A stretch of DNA of 64,000 bases. Origin: Skermanella stibiiresistens SB22. GTDB taxonomy: Bacteria > Pseudomonadota > Alphaproteobacteria > Azospirillales > Azospirillaceae. The position numbers and the translations under genes were made by a program. Below, one piece after another: positions 7,890 through 16,623 of this stretch. The DNA is taken from positions 1-64,000 of the forward strand of contig NZ_AVFL01000023.1 in the NCBI RefSeq assembly GCF_000576635.1, given 5' to 3'. The notes below the pieces were generated by a model. That model saw only the letters and a program-made list of their open reading frames with translations. It was not told the DNA's origin and did not search any database. How positions within the stretch are numbered: the first letter of the stretch is position 1; each line of letters begins with the position of its first letter.

Positions 7890-8120
7890 ATGAAGCACTC
7901 AACGGCCTTACGGCACTCCAGCACGACCGGAAGCCTCGGCCAAACCATCCTCAATTCGGCGGCCGGCGCCTGGTTGGCACTTCTCGAACATCGGCGGATC
8001 CGGCGCGACTATCGTTACCTGATGGACGCCGACGACACCCTGCTCCGCGACATCGGCGTCACGCGCGACGACATCCGGAAAGCCTCGATGGGCACCGCGC
8101 CAAGCGGCGCCCACCGCTGA
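7890..8120 (+). CDS. DUF1127 small basic protein
   Basis: A 76-residue protein ending in the DUF1127 (YjiS-like) motif: RRIRRDYRYLMDADDTLLRDIGVTRDDI at about 35-64. Such proteins are common in alphaproteobacteria. Some members act in RNA turnover, phosphate or carbon adjustment; this one has no assigned role. The long, non-conserved N-terminus is unusual but within the family range. It is divergent from the LysR gene and 25 bases before the acetyltransferase. Confidence 0.8.
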   Translation: MKHSTALRHSSTTGSLGQTILNSAAGAWLALLEHRRIRRDYRYLMDADDTLLRDIGVTRDDIRKASMGTAPSGAHR

Positions 8121-8145
8121 TCCCCACGCCGCGAACGACGATGCC

Positions 8146-8607
8146 ATGCCTCCCCGCTTGACGATCATCCAAAGCCTGCCCGACGCGCCGGCGTCGATGC
8201 CGCTGATCGACGCCCTGTCCGCCGAACTCCTGCGCCGGTTCGGCCACGACGGCCGCCACTCCTTCGCCGACTGGAACCCGCGGGACCAGCGCTCCGTCTT
8301 CCTGCTGGCGCTGGACGGGACCGAGGCCGTGGGCTGCGGCGCCATCCGCCCCATTCCTGGCGAGCCGGATGTCGCCGAGGTCAAGCGCATGTACGCCAGC
8401 AAGGCCCGGCGCGGCATCGGCTCGGTGGTGCTGGAGGCGCTGGAAGGGGAGGCGCGCCGCCTTGGCTTCTCCCGGATCTGGCTGGAGACGATGGCCATCA
8501 ACACCGAGGCGGTCGCGTTCTACACCCGCCACGGATACCGCGGACGCGACAACTACGGGCGCTATGTCGGCATGGACGACCGCGTGTGTTTTGAAAAGTG
8601 GTTGTGA
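8146..8607 (+). CDS. GNAT-family N-acetyltransferase
   Basis: A 153-residue GNAT acyltransferase. Acetyl-CoA-binding motif A is visible as VKRMYASKARRGIGSVVLEALEGEA (about 79-103) with the RRGIGS pyrophosphate loop. Motif B is near AFYTRHGYRGRDNYG. The substrate cannot be read from the sequence. The start at ATG 8146 is close to the DUF1127 stop, so the two may share a transcript. Confidence 0.85.
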   Translation: MPPRLTIIQSLPDAPASMPLIDALSAELLRRFGHDGRHSFADWNPRDQRSVFLLALDGTEAVGCGAIRPIPGEPDVAEVKRMYASKARRGIGSVVLEALEGEARRLGFSRIWLETMAINTEAVAFYTRHGYRGRDNYGRYVGMDDRVCFEKWL

Positions 8608-8667
8608 GGGAATGTTCGACGGAGGTCCTCCGGAAACGCCACGGCGGCGAAGCGATTCCGGGAACCC

Positions 8668-8698
8668 TTGGCCGTGTGGATCATACCACCACGGCCAA
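8668..8698. terminator. Hairpin between convergent genes
   Basis: A 9-base perfect inverted repeat (TTGGCCGTG at 8668-8676 and its complement at 8690-8698, loop of 13) sits between the convergent acetyltransferase and SDR genes. There is no T run, so it is only a candidate bidirectional terminator. Confidence 0.4.
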
Positions 8699-8718
8699 CT
8701 TGACGGGGTGGGCGGGAC

Positions 8719-9468
8719 TCAGTAGGTGGCGCGGCCACCGGACGCGTCGAACACGCTGCCGGTGGTGAACGAGCACTCGTCGCTGGCGATCCAGCAGACC
8801 AGCGATGTGATCTCCTCGACCAAGCCGAAGCGGCCCATCGGGATCTTCGACAGCATGAAGTCGATGTGCTGCTGCGTCATCTGATCGAAGATCGCGGTCT
8901 TGACGGCGGCGGGGGTCACGGCGTTGACGGTGATGTTCGTCTTGGCCAATTCCTTGCCCAGCGACTTGGTCAGCCCGATCACCGCCGCCTTGGACGTGCT
9001 GTAGGCCGACGCGTTGGGGTTGCCCTCCTTGCCGGCGACCGAAGCGATGTTGACGATGCGGCCGTAGCCGCCCGACATCATGTGCGGCACCACGGCGCGG
9101 TTGCAGTGGAAGATGCCGTTGACGTTGATGTCCATCACCTGACGCCAGCTGTCGACCGGGTAGTCCCACAGCGTCGTGTTGGGTCCGGTGATGCCGGCGC
9201 AGGCGACCAGCACGTCGATGCCCCCCAGCTTCGCGACCGTCTCGCTGGCCGCGCGTTCGACTGTGTCCCAGTCCGCCACGTTGACTTGGACGCCCATGGC
9301 CTTGTCGCCCAGCTCGGCGGTGGCCTTGGCGATGCTGTCGGGGTTGACGTCCCACAGGCAGACCGACGCTCCTTCCGCCACCAGCCGGCTGGCGACGCCA
9401 AAGCCGATGCCGGACGCGCCGCCGGTGATCACGGCGCGACGGCCCTTGTAACGGTTCTCGTAGATCAT
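8719..9468 (-). CDS. SDR-family NAD(P)-dependent oxidoreductase
   Basis: A 249-residue classical short-chain dehydrogenase. It has the cofactor loop TGGASGIG (15-22), the CAG element (90-92, in place of NAG), the catalytic S143 and Y156-x3-K160, and the tail typical of sugar-acid or 3-oxoacyl reductases. An aspartate after the second strand (LWDVNPD) suggests NAD rather than NADP. The substrate is unknown; relatives oxidise hydroxyacids or keto-deoxy sugar acids. ATG 9468 has GGGGGAAAG upstream, so the shorter start is preferred over the upstream-extended frame. Confidence 0.87.
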   Translation of the reverse strand: MIYENRYKGRRAVITGGASGIGFGVASRLVAEGASVCLWDVNPDSIAKATAELGDKAMGVQVNVADWDTVERAASETVAKLGGIDVLVACAGITGPNTTLWDYPVDSWRQVMDINVNGIFHCNRAVVPHMMSGGYGRIVNIASVAGKEGNPNASAYSTSKAAVIGLTKSLGKELAKTNITVNAVTPAAVKTAIFDQMTQQHIDFMLSKIPMGRFGLVEEITSLVCWIASDECSFTTGSVFDASGGRATY

Positions 9469-9686
9469 CTTTCCCCCACAGGTTCTTGGTTCGGTGGTTC
9501 TTGATTTTGGTCGATGGCGCGGTACGCGATTACGTCCGTACTCGATGGGCAATTGGTAGAAGCTACCGCGTGGCAACTCAAGGAGATTGCCGGCTGGTTG
9601 AATCCGACAGCTGATTTGACCTGAATCAAAGCCCTACAGTTCTTGTGGCCGTAGCGTTTCCCCATCGCTTGGTGATGGGTGGAAAA

Positions 9687-9839
9687 ATGGAAACGCTGCT
9701 TTTCGTCGTCCTCGGAATGCTGGTCCTGGGTTCGGGGTTGGCGCTGTCCGGTCTGGTGCTGACCGGCGTCATCGCGACCGCGCGGACGCTGCTCAAGACC
9801 GTGACGAACGCGCGCGGCAAGGCGCTTCCCGCCGGCTGA
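9687..9839 (+). CDS. Small membrane protein, 50 residues
   Basis: An ATG with GGTGG about 5 bases upstream opens a 50-residue protein made of one long hydrophobic stretch (about 3-32), possibly two short helices, and a basic tail (ARTLLKTVTNARGK). This is the positive-inside pattern of a small inner-membrane protein. I recognise no family. It precedes a second tiny membrane ORF and the deacetylase gene, all on the plus strand. Confidence 0.45.
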   Translation: METLLFVVLGMLVLGSGLALSGLVLTGVIATARTLLKTVTNARGKALPAG

Positions 9840-9883
9840 GCGGTACTGGACCCGGATCAACCCAATGACGGTAGGGTGACGAT

Positions 9884-9997
9884 ATGTCGACAGGTGAGAT
9901 TTTGTATCTCGTGATGGTGGTGGGTGCCTTCGCCAGCTTCAGCGTGTCGGTCTATTACGCGATGAGCGTGACCAAGGAACTTGGCGCCAAGCACTGA
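9884..9997 (+). CDS. 37-residue single-span membrane microprotein
   Basis: The frame starts ATG-TCG-ACA, ends TGA at 9995-9997 and encodes 37 residues. One hydrophobic span (about 6-27: ILYLVMVVGAFASFSVSVYY) is followed by a short charged tail ending KELGAKH. GGTAGGG lies upstream at a usable distance. The composition is that of a small membrane subunit or regulator. It lies 91 bases before the deacetylase gene and could be its partner or that of an unseen transporter. Confidence 0.4.
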   Translation: MSTGEILYLVMVVGAFASFSVSVYYAMSVTKELGAKH

Positions 9998-10088
9998 GCG
10001 TAAGCGTGAACTTGGCCGGCAACCATCCGGTTCCCGCGGCGTTCGGAAATGGTATGTTCCGACACGTCGATAGGGAGGGATCGCGCCG

Positions 10089-10970
10089 ATGCCCAAGGAA
10101 ATTTTGTGTGCCTTCGGGGTGGATGTGGACGCAGTCGCGGGGTGGCTTGGCTCCTATGGGGGTGAGGACTCCCCGGACGACATCTCGCGCGGCTTGTTCG
10201 CGGGCGAGGTCGGGGCGCCTCGCCTGCTGAAGCTGTTCGACCGCTTCGGCATCAAGACGACGTGGTTCGTGCCCGGCCACTCGATCGAGACGTTCCCCGA
10301 GCAGATGAAGGCCGTGGCCGAGGCGGGCCACGAGATCGGCATCCACGGCTATAGCCACGAGAACCCGATCGCGATGACGCGCGAGCAGGAGGAGAGGGTT
10401 CTCGACAAGTCGATCGAGCTGGTCACCCAGCTTTCCGGGCGTCGGCCGACCGGCTATGTGGCGCCGTGGTGGGAGTTCAGCACCGTCACCAACGAGCTGT
10501 TGCTGGAGCGGGGCATCAAGTACGACCACAGCCTGATGCACAACGACTTCCATCCCTATTACGTGCGGGTCGGCGACAGCTGGACCAAGATCGATTACTC
10601 GCAGGACCCGGACGACTGGATGAAGCCGCTGGTGCGCGGTCAGGAAACCGACCTGATCGAGATCCCGGCGAACTGGTACCTCGACGACCTGCCGCCGATG
10701 ATGTTCATCAAGAAGGCGCCGAACAGCCATGGCTTCGTCAATCCGCGCCATCTGGAGGAGATGTGGCGGGATCAGTTCGACTGGGTCTACCGGGAGAACG
10801 ATCACGCCGTCTTCACCATGACCATCCACCCCGATGTCTCCGGCCGGCCGCAGGTCCTGATGATGCTGGAACGGCTCTACGCCCACATCATCCGGCATCC
10901 GGGCGTGCGCTTCTGCACCTTCGACGAGATCGCCGACGACTTCGCCCGGCGCTCGCCCCGGAAGAAGTGA
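10089..10970 (+). CDS. Polysaccharide deacetylase-family metal-dependent hydrolase
   Basis: A 293-residue NodB-fold carbohydrate-esterase-4 protein of the cyclised PuuE/HP0310-like branch. The metal and catalytic residues are visible: VDVD (D12, D14) and HGYSHE (H86, H90). It has no signal peptide, so it acts in the cytoplasm, more like ureide or amide hydrolases than cell-wall enzymes. AGGGAGGGA lies upstream of ATG 10089. It is followed by the MCGLCG protein and a CobW metallochaperone, suggesting that metal supply is linked to this enzyme. The substrate is unknown. Confidence 0.75.
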   Translation: MPKEILCAFGVDVDAVAGWLGSYGGEDSPDDISRGLFAGEVGAPRLLKLFDRFGIKTTWFVPGHSIETFPEQMKAVAEAGHEIGIHGYSHENPIAMTREQEERVLDKSIELVTQLSGRRPTGYVAPWWEFSTVTNELLLERGIKYDHSLMHNDFHPYYVRVGDSWTKIDYSQDPDDWMKPLVRGQETDLIEIPANWYLDDLPPMMFIKKAPNSHGFVNPRHLEEMWRDQFDWVYRENDHAVFTMTIHPDVSGRPQVLMMLERLYAHIIRHPGVRFCTFDEIADDFARRSPRKK

Positions 10971-10997
10971 CGGCGGGCCGATCGAGGGAGACAGAAG

Positions 10998-11321
10998 ATG
11001 TGCGGGTTATGCGGGGTTCTGGGCGGCGGACCCCATTGGACCGACGGCGCCACCGGAGTGGATGATCCAAGCGCCCGGCGGCGCGAGCGGCTGGGACGGG
11101 TCGCCACCGTCAACCGGGTGCTGGCGCATTACGCGCTGAGGTCCGACGACTGGCAGGGCAGCGCCTATCTGCTATCCAACAGGACGGGGAAAACCGAGAT
11201 CGTCGACAACCTGACCCACTTGTGGCAGGCGGCGGAGCGGATGATCGGGCGGGGTTGCGACCCGCTCGACCCGGCCTTGATCGAGCGGCTGGGAATGGAT
11301 CGGTTGGGGAGGGGCGGGTGA
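10998..11321 (+). CDS. Small MCGLCG protein, CobW-associated, unknown function
   Basis: A 107-residue protein starting MCGLCGVLGG. The Cys2/Cys5 pair resembles the N-terminus of class II glutamine amidotransferases, but the rest is far too short for that catalytic fold. A CxxC metal site handed over by CobW is another option. The remainder is helical (LGRVATVNRVLAHYALRSDDW and LWQAAERMIGRG). It has a GGGAG-type ribosome site, and its stop overlaps the CobW start (GTGA). Function is not known to me. Confidence 0.65.
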   Translation: MCGLCGVLGGGPHWTDGATGVDDPSARRRERLGRVATVNRVLAHYALRSDDWQGSAYLLSNRTGKTEIVDNLTHLWQAAERMIGRGCDPLDPALIERLGMDRLGRGG

Positions 11322-12346
11322 GCCGGCTTCCCGTCAATGTCCTGACGGGGTTCCTGGGGAGCGGGAAGACGACCCTGCTCCAACGGATGCTGGCCTCTGA
11401 GGATCTGGCCGACACCGCCGTGCTGGTCAACGAGTTCGGCGAGGTCGGGCTGGATCATCACCTGCTGCGCCGGGTCGAGGGCGACATCGTCCTGCTGAAG
11501 AGCGGCTGCGTCTGCTGCACGATCCGCGAGGACCTGGGCTCCGCGATCCGGGACCTGTACTCGATGCGGAGCCGGGGTGTCGTGCCGCCGTTCCAACGGC
11601 TGGCGATCGAGACCACGGGGCTGGCCGATCCGGTGCCAATCCTGTCGACCGTCATGGGCGAGCCGGTGATCCGGCATCACTTCCGGCTGGGCAACGTCGT
11701 CGTCACGATCGATGCGGTCAATGGCGGGTTCCACCTGGACCGCCAGCCGGAATCCGTCCGCCAGATCGCCGTCGCCGACCGCATCGTGCTGACCAAGACC
11801 GACATCGCGGAGCCCCACGAGGTCGAGCGGCTGGTCGGGCGGGTGCGGGCAATCAACCACGCGGCGCCCATCGACTTGGCGGGCGATCCGAACCTGGACA
11901 TCGGCGGTCTGCTGTCCTCCGACCCCTACGACGTGGGTTCCCGGGGCCAGGTGGTGGCGGATTGGCTGCGGCTGGCGGGGGAGGAGCGGGAACATCACCA
12001 TGACCATTCCCACGGTCATGACCGCAACAGGCACGACGCGGCGATCCAAACCTTCAGCGTGACGCTGGACGAGCCGCTGGATTGGACCGCGTTCGGCATC
12101 TGGTTCAGCATGATGCTGAACCGGCATGGCGACGACCTGCTGCGGGTCAAGGGCATCCTGAACCTGAGGGGCGGCGACGCTCCCGTGGTGATCAACGGGG
12201 TGCAGCACGTCATCCACCCGCCGATCCACCTGGACGCCTGGCCGGATGGGGACCGGAGATCGCGGATCGTCTTCATCGTGCGCGGGCTGGAGCGGGAGCG
12301 GATCGAGGCGTCCCTGCGGGCTTTTCTGGGGCTGTCCGCGCTTTAG
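11318..12346 (+). CDS. CobW/COG0523-family GTPase, metal chaperone
   Basis: A 342-residue G3E GTPase that would deliver a metal, most often zinc, to client enzymes. Walker A is GFLGSGKT (11-18), the metal-binding GCVCC is at 63-67, the base-recognition TKTD at 159-162, and a histidine-rich patch HHHDHSHGHD at 226-235. The C-terminal CobW domain (about 244-340) is complete. It starts at GTG 11318, coupled to the previous stop. The position after a metal-dependent deacetylase suggests that enzyme as its client, which is inference. Confidence 0.88.
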   Translation: MSRLPVNVLTGFLGSGKTTLLQRMLASEDLADTAVLVNEFGEVGLDHHLLRRVEGDIVLLKSGCVCCTIREDLGSAIRDLYSMRSRGVVPPFQRLAIETTGLADPVPILSTVMGEPVIRHHFRLGNVVVTIDAVNGGFHLDRQPESVRQIAVADRIVLTKTDIAEPHEVERLVGRVRAINHAAPIDLAGDPNLDIGGLLSSDPYDVGSRGQVVADWLRLAGEEREHHHDHSHGHDRNRHDAAIQTFSVTLDEPLDWTAFGIWFSMMLNRHGDDLLRVKGILNLRGGDAPVVINGVQHVIHPPIHLDAWPDGDRRSRIVFIVRGLERERIEASLRAFLGLSAL

Positions 12347-12366
12347 GCGTCGCTCGTGTCGCTTGG

Positions 12367-12382
12367 CGTCATGTCCATGACG
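12367..12382. promoter_or_regulatory. Palindrome upstream of the carnitine operon
   Basis: CGTCATG at 12367-12373 and CATGACG at 12376-12382 form a perfect two-fold repeat separated by TC, 72 bases before the cdhC start. CTTG and CAAG add outer symmetry at 12362 and 12391. It is a good candidate operator for the carnitine regulator CdhR, but this is inferred from position and symmetry only. Confidence 0.4.
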
Positions 12383-12454
12383 GATTCTGTCAAGCGGCGT
12401 GCCGTGGCTGGCTCACACTGACGCTCACAGGAACAGCGAGCGGCACGGTGCGCC

Positions 12455-13363
12455 ATGGCCCATTCAACCGAGATCAACCGACGCGTCATCATCACCTGCG
12501 CCGTCACCGGCGCTGGCGACACCGTCGACAAGCATCCCGCCATCCCCGTGACACCGAAGCAGATCGCGGCGGCGGCGCTGGAGGCGGCCTCGGCCGGCGC
12601 GGCTGTCGCCCATATCCACGTGCGCGATCCGGATACCGGCAAGGCGAGCCGCGATCCCGCCCTGTACCGCGAGGTGATGGACCGCATCCGCGACAGCGGC
12701 GGCGATGTCATCGTCAACCTGACGGCGGGCATGGGCGGCGACCTGTATATCGGTCCCGACCACGCGCCTTTGGGCTTTGGCGACGGCACCGATCTGGTCG
12801 GGGCGGAGGACAGGGCGGTCCACATCGCCGACCTGCTGCCGGAGATCTGCACGCTGGACTGCGGCTCGCTGAACTTCGGCGATGGGTCGCTGGTCTATGT
12901 CTCGACGCCGGACATCCTGCGCCGGCAAGCCGCGATCATCCAACGGTTGGGCGTCAAGCCGGAGCTGGAGATCTTCGACACCGGTAATCTGTGGTTCGCC
13001 AAACAGCTGCTGGACGAAGGTCTGCTGGAAGCGCCACCGCTGTTCCAATTCTGTCTCGGCATTCCGTGGGGAATGCCGCCGGAGCCGCGCCTGATGCTGG
13101 CGCTACGCGACATGCTGCCGCCGGGCGCCGTTTGGGCGGGCTTCGGCATCGGCAGGATGCAGATGCCGATGGTGGCCCAGGCGGTCCTGCTGGGTGGCAA
13201 CGTCAGGGTCGGACTGGAGGACAACCTGTACCTGGACCGGGGCGTTCCCGCCAGCAACGGAAGTCTGGTGGAGCGCGCGGTGACCATCATCGAGGCGCTA
13301 GGTTCCAAGGTGGCGACACCGGACGAGGCGCGGGAAACACTTGGGTTGAGGCGGCGGGCATGA
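12455..13363 (+). CDS. cdhC: 3-dehydrocarnitine cleavage enzyme (BKACE family)
   Basis: A 302-residue member of the beta-keto acid cleavage enzyme family. In carnitine breakdown this enzyme reacts 3-dehydrocarnitine with acetyl-CoA to give acetoacetate and betainyl-CoA. The zinc ligands of the TIM barrel are visible as HIHVRD (H53, H55), and the ITCAVTGAG start and the LEDNLYL end are typical. The assignment to carnitine rests on the neighbours: a carnitine-dehydrogenase-like protein, a thioesterase and a CaiX-like binding protein follow in one operon. Its stop overlaps the cdhA start by 4 bases. Confidence 0.85.
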   Translation: MAHSTEINRRVIITCAVTGAGDTVDKHPAIPVTPKQIAAAALEAASAGAAVAHIHVRDPDTGKASRDPALYREVMDRIRDSGGDVIVNLTAGMGGDLYIGPDHAPLGFGDGTDLVGAEDRAVHIADLLPEICTLDCGSLNFGDGSLVYVSTPDILRRQAAIIQRLGVKPELEIFDTGNLWFAKQLLDEGLLEAPPLFQFCLGIPWGMPPEPRLMLALRDMLPPGAVWAGFGIGRMQMPMVAQAVLLGGNVRVGLEDNLYLDRGVPASNGSLVERAVTIIEALGSKVATPDEARETLGLRRRA

Positions 13364-14313
13364 GCACCGACAGGATCATAAAGACGCTTGGGCTGGTCGG
13401 CGGCGGCGTGATTGGCAGCGGCTGGGCGGCGCGGGCGCTGGCCCAGGGGTTGGACGTGGTGGCCTACGACCCCGCTCCCGCCGGCGAGGCGACGCTGGTC
13501 GCGGCGGTGGAGAACGCCTGGCCGGCGCTGGAGCGGATGGGATTGGCCGAGGGAGCCAGCCGGGACCGCCTGCGCTTCGTCAGGTCGGTGGCCGAGGTCG
13601 CCGCCGCGGCCGATTTCATCCAGGAGAACGCGCCGGAGCGCGAGGAGTTGAAGCGCGGGTTGCTGGCCGAGATCGACGCCGGCTGTGGGCCGGACGTGAT
13701 CATCGCGTCGAGCTCGTCGGGGCTGCTGCCGTCGCGCATCCAGTCGGAGTGCCGGCACCCGGAGCGGGTCGTGATCGGCCACCCCTTCAACCCGGTCTAC
13801 CTGCTGCCACTGGTCGAGGTCGTTCCCGGCGAGCGCACGGCGGCGGAGACGGTGGAGCGGGCGGCGGCATTCTATCGCTCGATCGGGATGCGGCCGCTGC
13901 GGATGCGGAAGGAGATCGAGGGTTACCTGTCCGACCGGCTCCAGGAGGCCTTGTGGCGCGAGGCGCTCCACCTGGTCAACGAGGGGATCGCCACCACCGA
14001 GGACATCGACGACGCCATCGTCTATGGGCCGGGCCTGCGCTACGCCTTCATGGGCACCTGCCTGACCTTCCACCTGGCGGGCGGCGCAGGGGGAATGGCC
14101 CACATGCTGGACCAGTTCGGCCCGGCCTTGAAGCTGCCCTGGACCAAGCTGGTGGCCCCCGAGCTGACCCGCGAACTGCGCGACCGCATGGTCGAGGGCA
14201 CGGCGGCGCAGGCCGACGGACGCTCGGTCGCGGAGCTGGAGCGCTGGCGCGACGACTGCCTGATCAGGCTGATCGAGGCGCTGGCCCCCGTGCGGCACGA
14301 GCGGCCGGCATGA
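13360..14313 (+). CDS. cdhA: Carnitine 3-dehydrogenase
   Basis: A 317-residue 3-hydroxyacyl-CoA-dehydrogenase-type enzyme that should oxidise L-carnitine to 3-dehydrocarnitine with NAD+. The Rossmann loop GGGVIGSGW lies at 14-22. The catalytic-site elements SSSSGL (117-122) and HPFNP (141-145, catalytic His141) follow, and the helical C-terminal dimer domain is complete. ATG 13360 overlaps the cdhC stop. The length and order cdhC-cdhA-cdhB match the Pseudomonas carnitine operon. Confidence 0.85.
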   Translation: MSTDRIIKTLGLVGGGVIGSGWAARALAQGLDVVAYDPAPAGEATLVAAVENAWPALERMGLAEGASRDRLRFVRSVAEVAAAADFIQENAPEREELKRGLLAEIDAGCGPDVIIASSSSGLLPSRIQSECRHPERVVIGHPFNPVYLLPLVEVVPGERTAAETVERAAAFYRSIGMRPLRMRKEIEGYLSDRLQEALWREALHLVNEGIATTEDIDDAIVYGPGLRYAFMGTCLTFHLAGGAGGMAHMLDQFGPALKLPWTKLVAPELTRELRDRMVEGTAAQADGRSVAELERWRDDCLIRLIEALAPVRHERPA

Positions 14314-14792
14314 TGATGGCTACAGGCGCGCTTCACTCGCACCGGGCCCGGATCATCGCGGACTGGGTCGATTACAACGGACATCTGAGCGAGGCCTACT
14401 ACGTCCTGATCTTCGGCCACGCGACCGACGCCCTGCTCGACGCGATCGGCATGGACGACGCGTTCCGCCGCCGGACCGGCCGATCGGTCTACACGGTGGA
14501 CGCCCGCGTCCTCTACCTCGCCGAGGTCGCCGAGGGCGAGGAGGTCGAGATCCGCAGCTGGGTCACCGCCGCGGATCGGAAGCGGATGCTGGTCCAGCAC
14601 GCGATGTATCTGGCCGGATCCGATCAGCCGGTGGCTCGGACCGAATTGGTCCTGCTGTCGGTCGGCCCGCCTGGACCGAAGGCGATGCCGTTCGACGCCG
14701 GCGTTCTCGACAGTGTCTTACGGCTCGTCAGGTCGTCCGGAGCGGACTTCCCGGCGATGCCGCCACGATGGGTTCCATCCAACCAGTCATAA
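14310..14792 (+). CDS. cdhB: Betainyl-CoA thioesterase (hot-dog fold)
   Basis: A 160-residue 4-hydroxybenzoyl-CoA-thioesterase-type hot-dog protein. The active-site loop is [13 protein letters not shown] (19-31), with Asp21 and the NGH turn. In this pathway it releases CoA from betainyl-CoA to give glycine betaine. The frame begins with three ATG codons; the first overlaps the cdhA stop, so the exact start is slightly uncertain. Specificity is taken from the operon, as the fold alone does not show it. Confidence 0.8.
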   Translation: MMMATGALHSHRARIIADWVDYNGHLSEAYYVLIFGHATDALLDAIGMDDAFRRRTGRSVYTVDARVLYLAEVAEGEEVEIRSWVTAADRKRMLVQHAMYLAGSDQPVARTELVLLSVGPPGPKAMPFDAGVLDSVLRLVRSSGADFPAMPPRWVPSNQS

Positions 14793-14819
14793 TCTCAACC
14801 AAAAACAGGGAGAACCAAC

Positions 14820-15785
14820 ATGCCTTTCAAAACCGCCCGCATGATGACAGCCGCCGGTATCGCGCTTTGTGGTGTCTCCCTGTGGTCCATGGCGGTATCG
14901 GCCGCCGAACCCGCCGAGTGCAAGCCTGTCCGGATGTCCGACCCCGGCTGGACGGACATCACCTCGACCACGACGACAGCGGCGGTGATCCTGTCGGCGC
15001 TGGGGTACGAGCCGAAGGTCGTCAGCCTGTCGGTCGCTGTGTCGATCGAGGGGCTGAAGTCAAAGAACCTGGACGCGTTCCTGGGCAACTGGATGCCGGC
15101 GCAGGAGGAGATGACCCGCAAGTACATCGATGGTGGCCAGATCGACATCGCAACCGTCAACCTGGAGGGCGCCACCACGACGCTGGCGGTCAACAAGGCG
15201 GCGGCGGACGCGGGCGTGAAGACCTTCGAGGACCTGAACAAACACGCCGACAAGTTCAACAGCACGATCTACAGCATCGAGCCCGGCTCCTCCGCCAACG
15301 CGAAGATCCAGAAGATGATAGCGGACAACGCCTACGGCTTGGGTGGCTGGAAGCTGGTGGAGTCCAGCGAGGCCGCCATGCTGGCCTCGGTCGACCGGAC
15401 GGCGCGGCGGAAGGAATGGGCGGTGTTCCTGGGCTGGGCGCCGCACCCGATGAACGTCAAGCTACCGATGGGCTACCTGGATGGCGGCGAGGAGTATTTC
15501 GGCCCCAACCGAGGCAGCGCCACGGTCCGCACCCTAACCAGGTCTGGCCTGACGGGAGCCTGCCCGAACCTGGGTACCCTGTTGAAACAGATGGTCTTCT
15601 CCATTCCGATGGAGAACGACATGATGGTCATGATCCTGAACGACAAGATGGACCCGAAGAAGGCGGTCGAGCAGTGGATGCGGGCCAACCCGGCGGCGCT
15701 GGAGCCGTGGCTGGCCGGTGTCACCACGTTCGACGGCAAGCCGGGTCTGCCCGCCGTCAAGTCGGCGCTCGGCCTTGCCTCCTGA
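14820..15785 (+). CDS. caiX: Carnitine/choline-type ABC substrate-binding protein
   Basis: A 321-residue periplasmic binding protein of the ChoX/CaiX quaternary-amine group. An N-terminal signal peptide (about 1-28, ending AVSAAE) is followed by VRMSDPGWTDITSTT and FLGNWMPAQEE, characteristic of choline/betaine/carnitine binders. No ATPase or permease genes adjoin it. That is also the case for CaiX in Pseudomonas, where it uses a core transporter encoded elsewhere. GGGAG lies before the ATG. The gene overlaps the next by 11 bases. Confidence 0.85.
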   Translation: MPFKTARMMTAAGIALCGVSLWSMAVSAAEPAECKPVRMSDPGWTDITSTTTTAAVILSALGYEPKVVSLSVAVSIEGLKSKNLDAFLGNWMPAQEEMTRKYIDGGQIDIATVNLEGATTTLAVNKAAADAGVKTFEDLNKHADKFNSTIYSIEPGSSANAKIQKMIADNAYGLGGWKLVESSEAAMLASVDRTARRKEWAVFLGWAPHPMNVKLPMGYLDGGEEYFGPNRGSATVRTLTRSGLTGACPNLGTLLKQMVFSIPMENDMMVMILNDKMDPKKAVEQWMRANPAALEPWLAGVTTFDGKPGLPAVKSALGLAS

Positions 15786-16623
15786 GGACATCGCGGCGCT
15801 GCGGGCGGCTTACGCCGCCGAGCGGGCGGGCTGGAACCAGCCGGTTATTCCGCTGGCATCGGTCACGGACGCGGTGCTCGAGGTGGCGGGCGGCGGCGTC
15901 GCGGTTCGGTTCTACCGGCCTTCGGACGCGATTGCGGCGCCGGCGCTGATCTACCTGCATGGTGGCGGCTTCGTGGTCGGCTCGCTCGACACCCACGACC
16001 GTATCATGCGGCAGCTTTGCCGACGATCGGGAGCCATGGTCGTTGGCGTCGACTATCCGCTGGCCCCGGAACACCCGTATCCCGCGGCGCTCGATGTGGT
16101 CGAGGCCGTGGTGGTCGAGTTGGCCGGTCGGGCGGCGGACCATGGCATCGATCCGGCGCGTCTGGCGATCGGCGGCGATTCCGCCGGAGCCTTCCTGGCG
16201 CTGTCGGCCACGGTGCGACGGCCCGACCTGATCAAGTTCATGCTGCTGTATTATGGTCTCTATGGCTTGCGCGACGGACGGTCCCGCCGGCGCTTCGCCG
16301 CTCCCGAATACGGCCTGACGCCCGCCGACCTGTCGTTCTACGAAGCCTGTTATCTGGCGGGCGGCGTGGACCGTGCCGTGATGGACGTGCTGGCGGCCGA
16401 TCCATCCGGACTGCCGCCCGCCTTCATCGGTGCCGCGGCCCTCGATCCGCTGCTGGACGACAGCCTCGCCTTGTCCGATCTAATGCCGGGTGCCGAACTC
16501 CGCGTCTACGACGGCATGCGTCACGGCTTCCTGCACTGGAGCCGGGAGGTTCCCCTGGCGGAAACCGCGCTGGACGATGGCGCCCGCGCGCTCGCCGCGG
16601 GCTTGGTCACGCCCGCATCGTGA
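15775..16623 (+). CDS. hocS: Alpha/beta hydrolase, probable short-chain acylcarnitine esterase
   Basis: A 282-residue hydrolase of the hormone-sensitive-lipase group. It has the oxyanion motif HGGGF (62-66), nucleophile GDSAG (Ser136), acid LDPLLDD (Asp224) and His250 in RHGF. In Pseudomonas a hydrolase at the end of this operon (HocS) frees carnitine from short acylcarnitines, and gene order supports that role here. No ATG fits; TTG 15775, inside the end of caiX, gives the usual N-terminus. Its 3' end overlaps the convergent cdhR gene by 17 bases. Confidence 0.7.
   Translation: MPPEDIAALRAAYAAERAGWNQPVIPLASVTDAVLEVAGGGVAVRFYRPSDAIAAPALIYLHGGGFVVGSLDTHDRIMRQLCRRSGAMVVGVDYPLAPEHPYPAALDVVEAVVVELAGRAADHGIDPARLAIGGDSAGAFLALSATVRRPDLIKFMLLYYGLYGLRDGRSRRRFAAPEYGLTPADLSFYEACYLAGGVDRAVMDVLAADPSGLPPAFIGAAALDPLLDDSLALSDLMPGAELRVYDGMRHGFLHWSREVPLAETALDDGARALAAGLVTPAS

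Noticed and set aside
10998-11321. MCGLCG protein as a glutamine amidotransferase
   Set aside because: Only the first few residues resemble the class II site; the protein is far too short and lacks the rest of the fold.
11165-12229. Minus-strand frame opposite cobW
   Set aside because: Low-complexity His/Gln/Arg-rich antisense translation; the CobW frame has all expected motifs.
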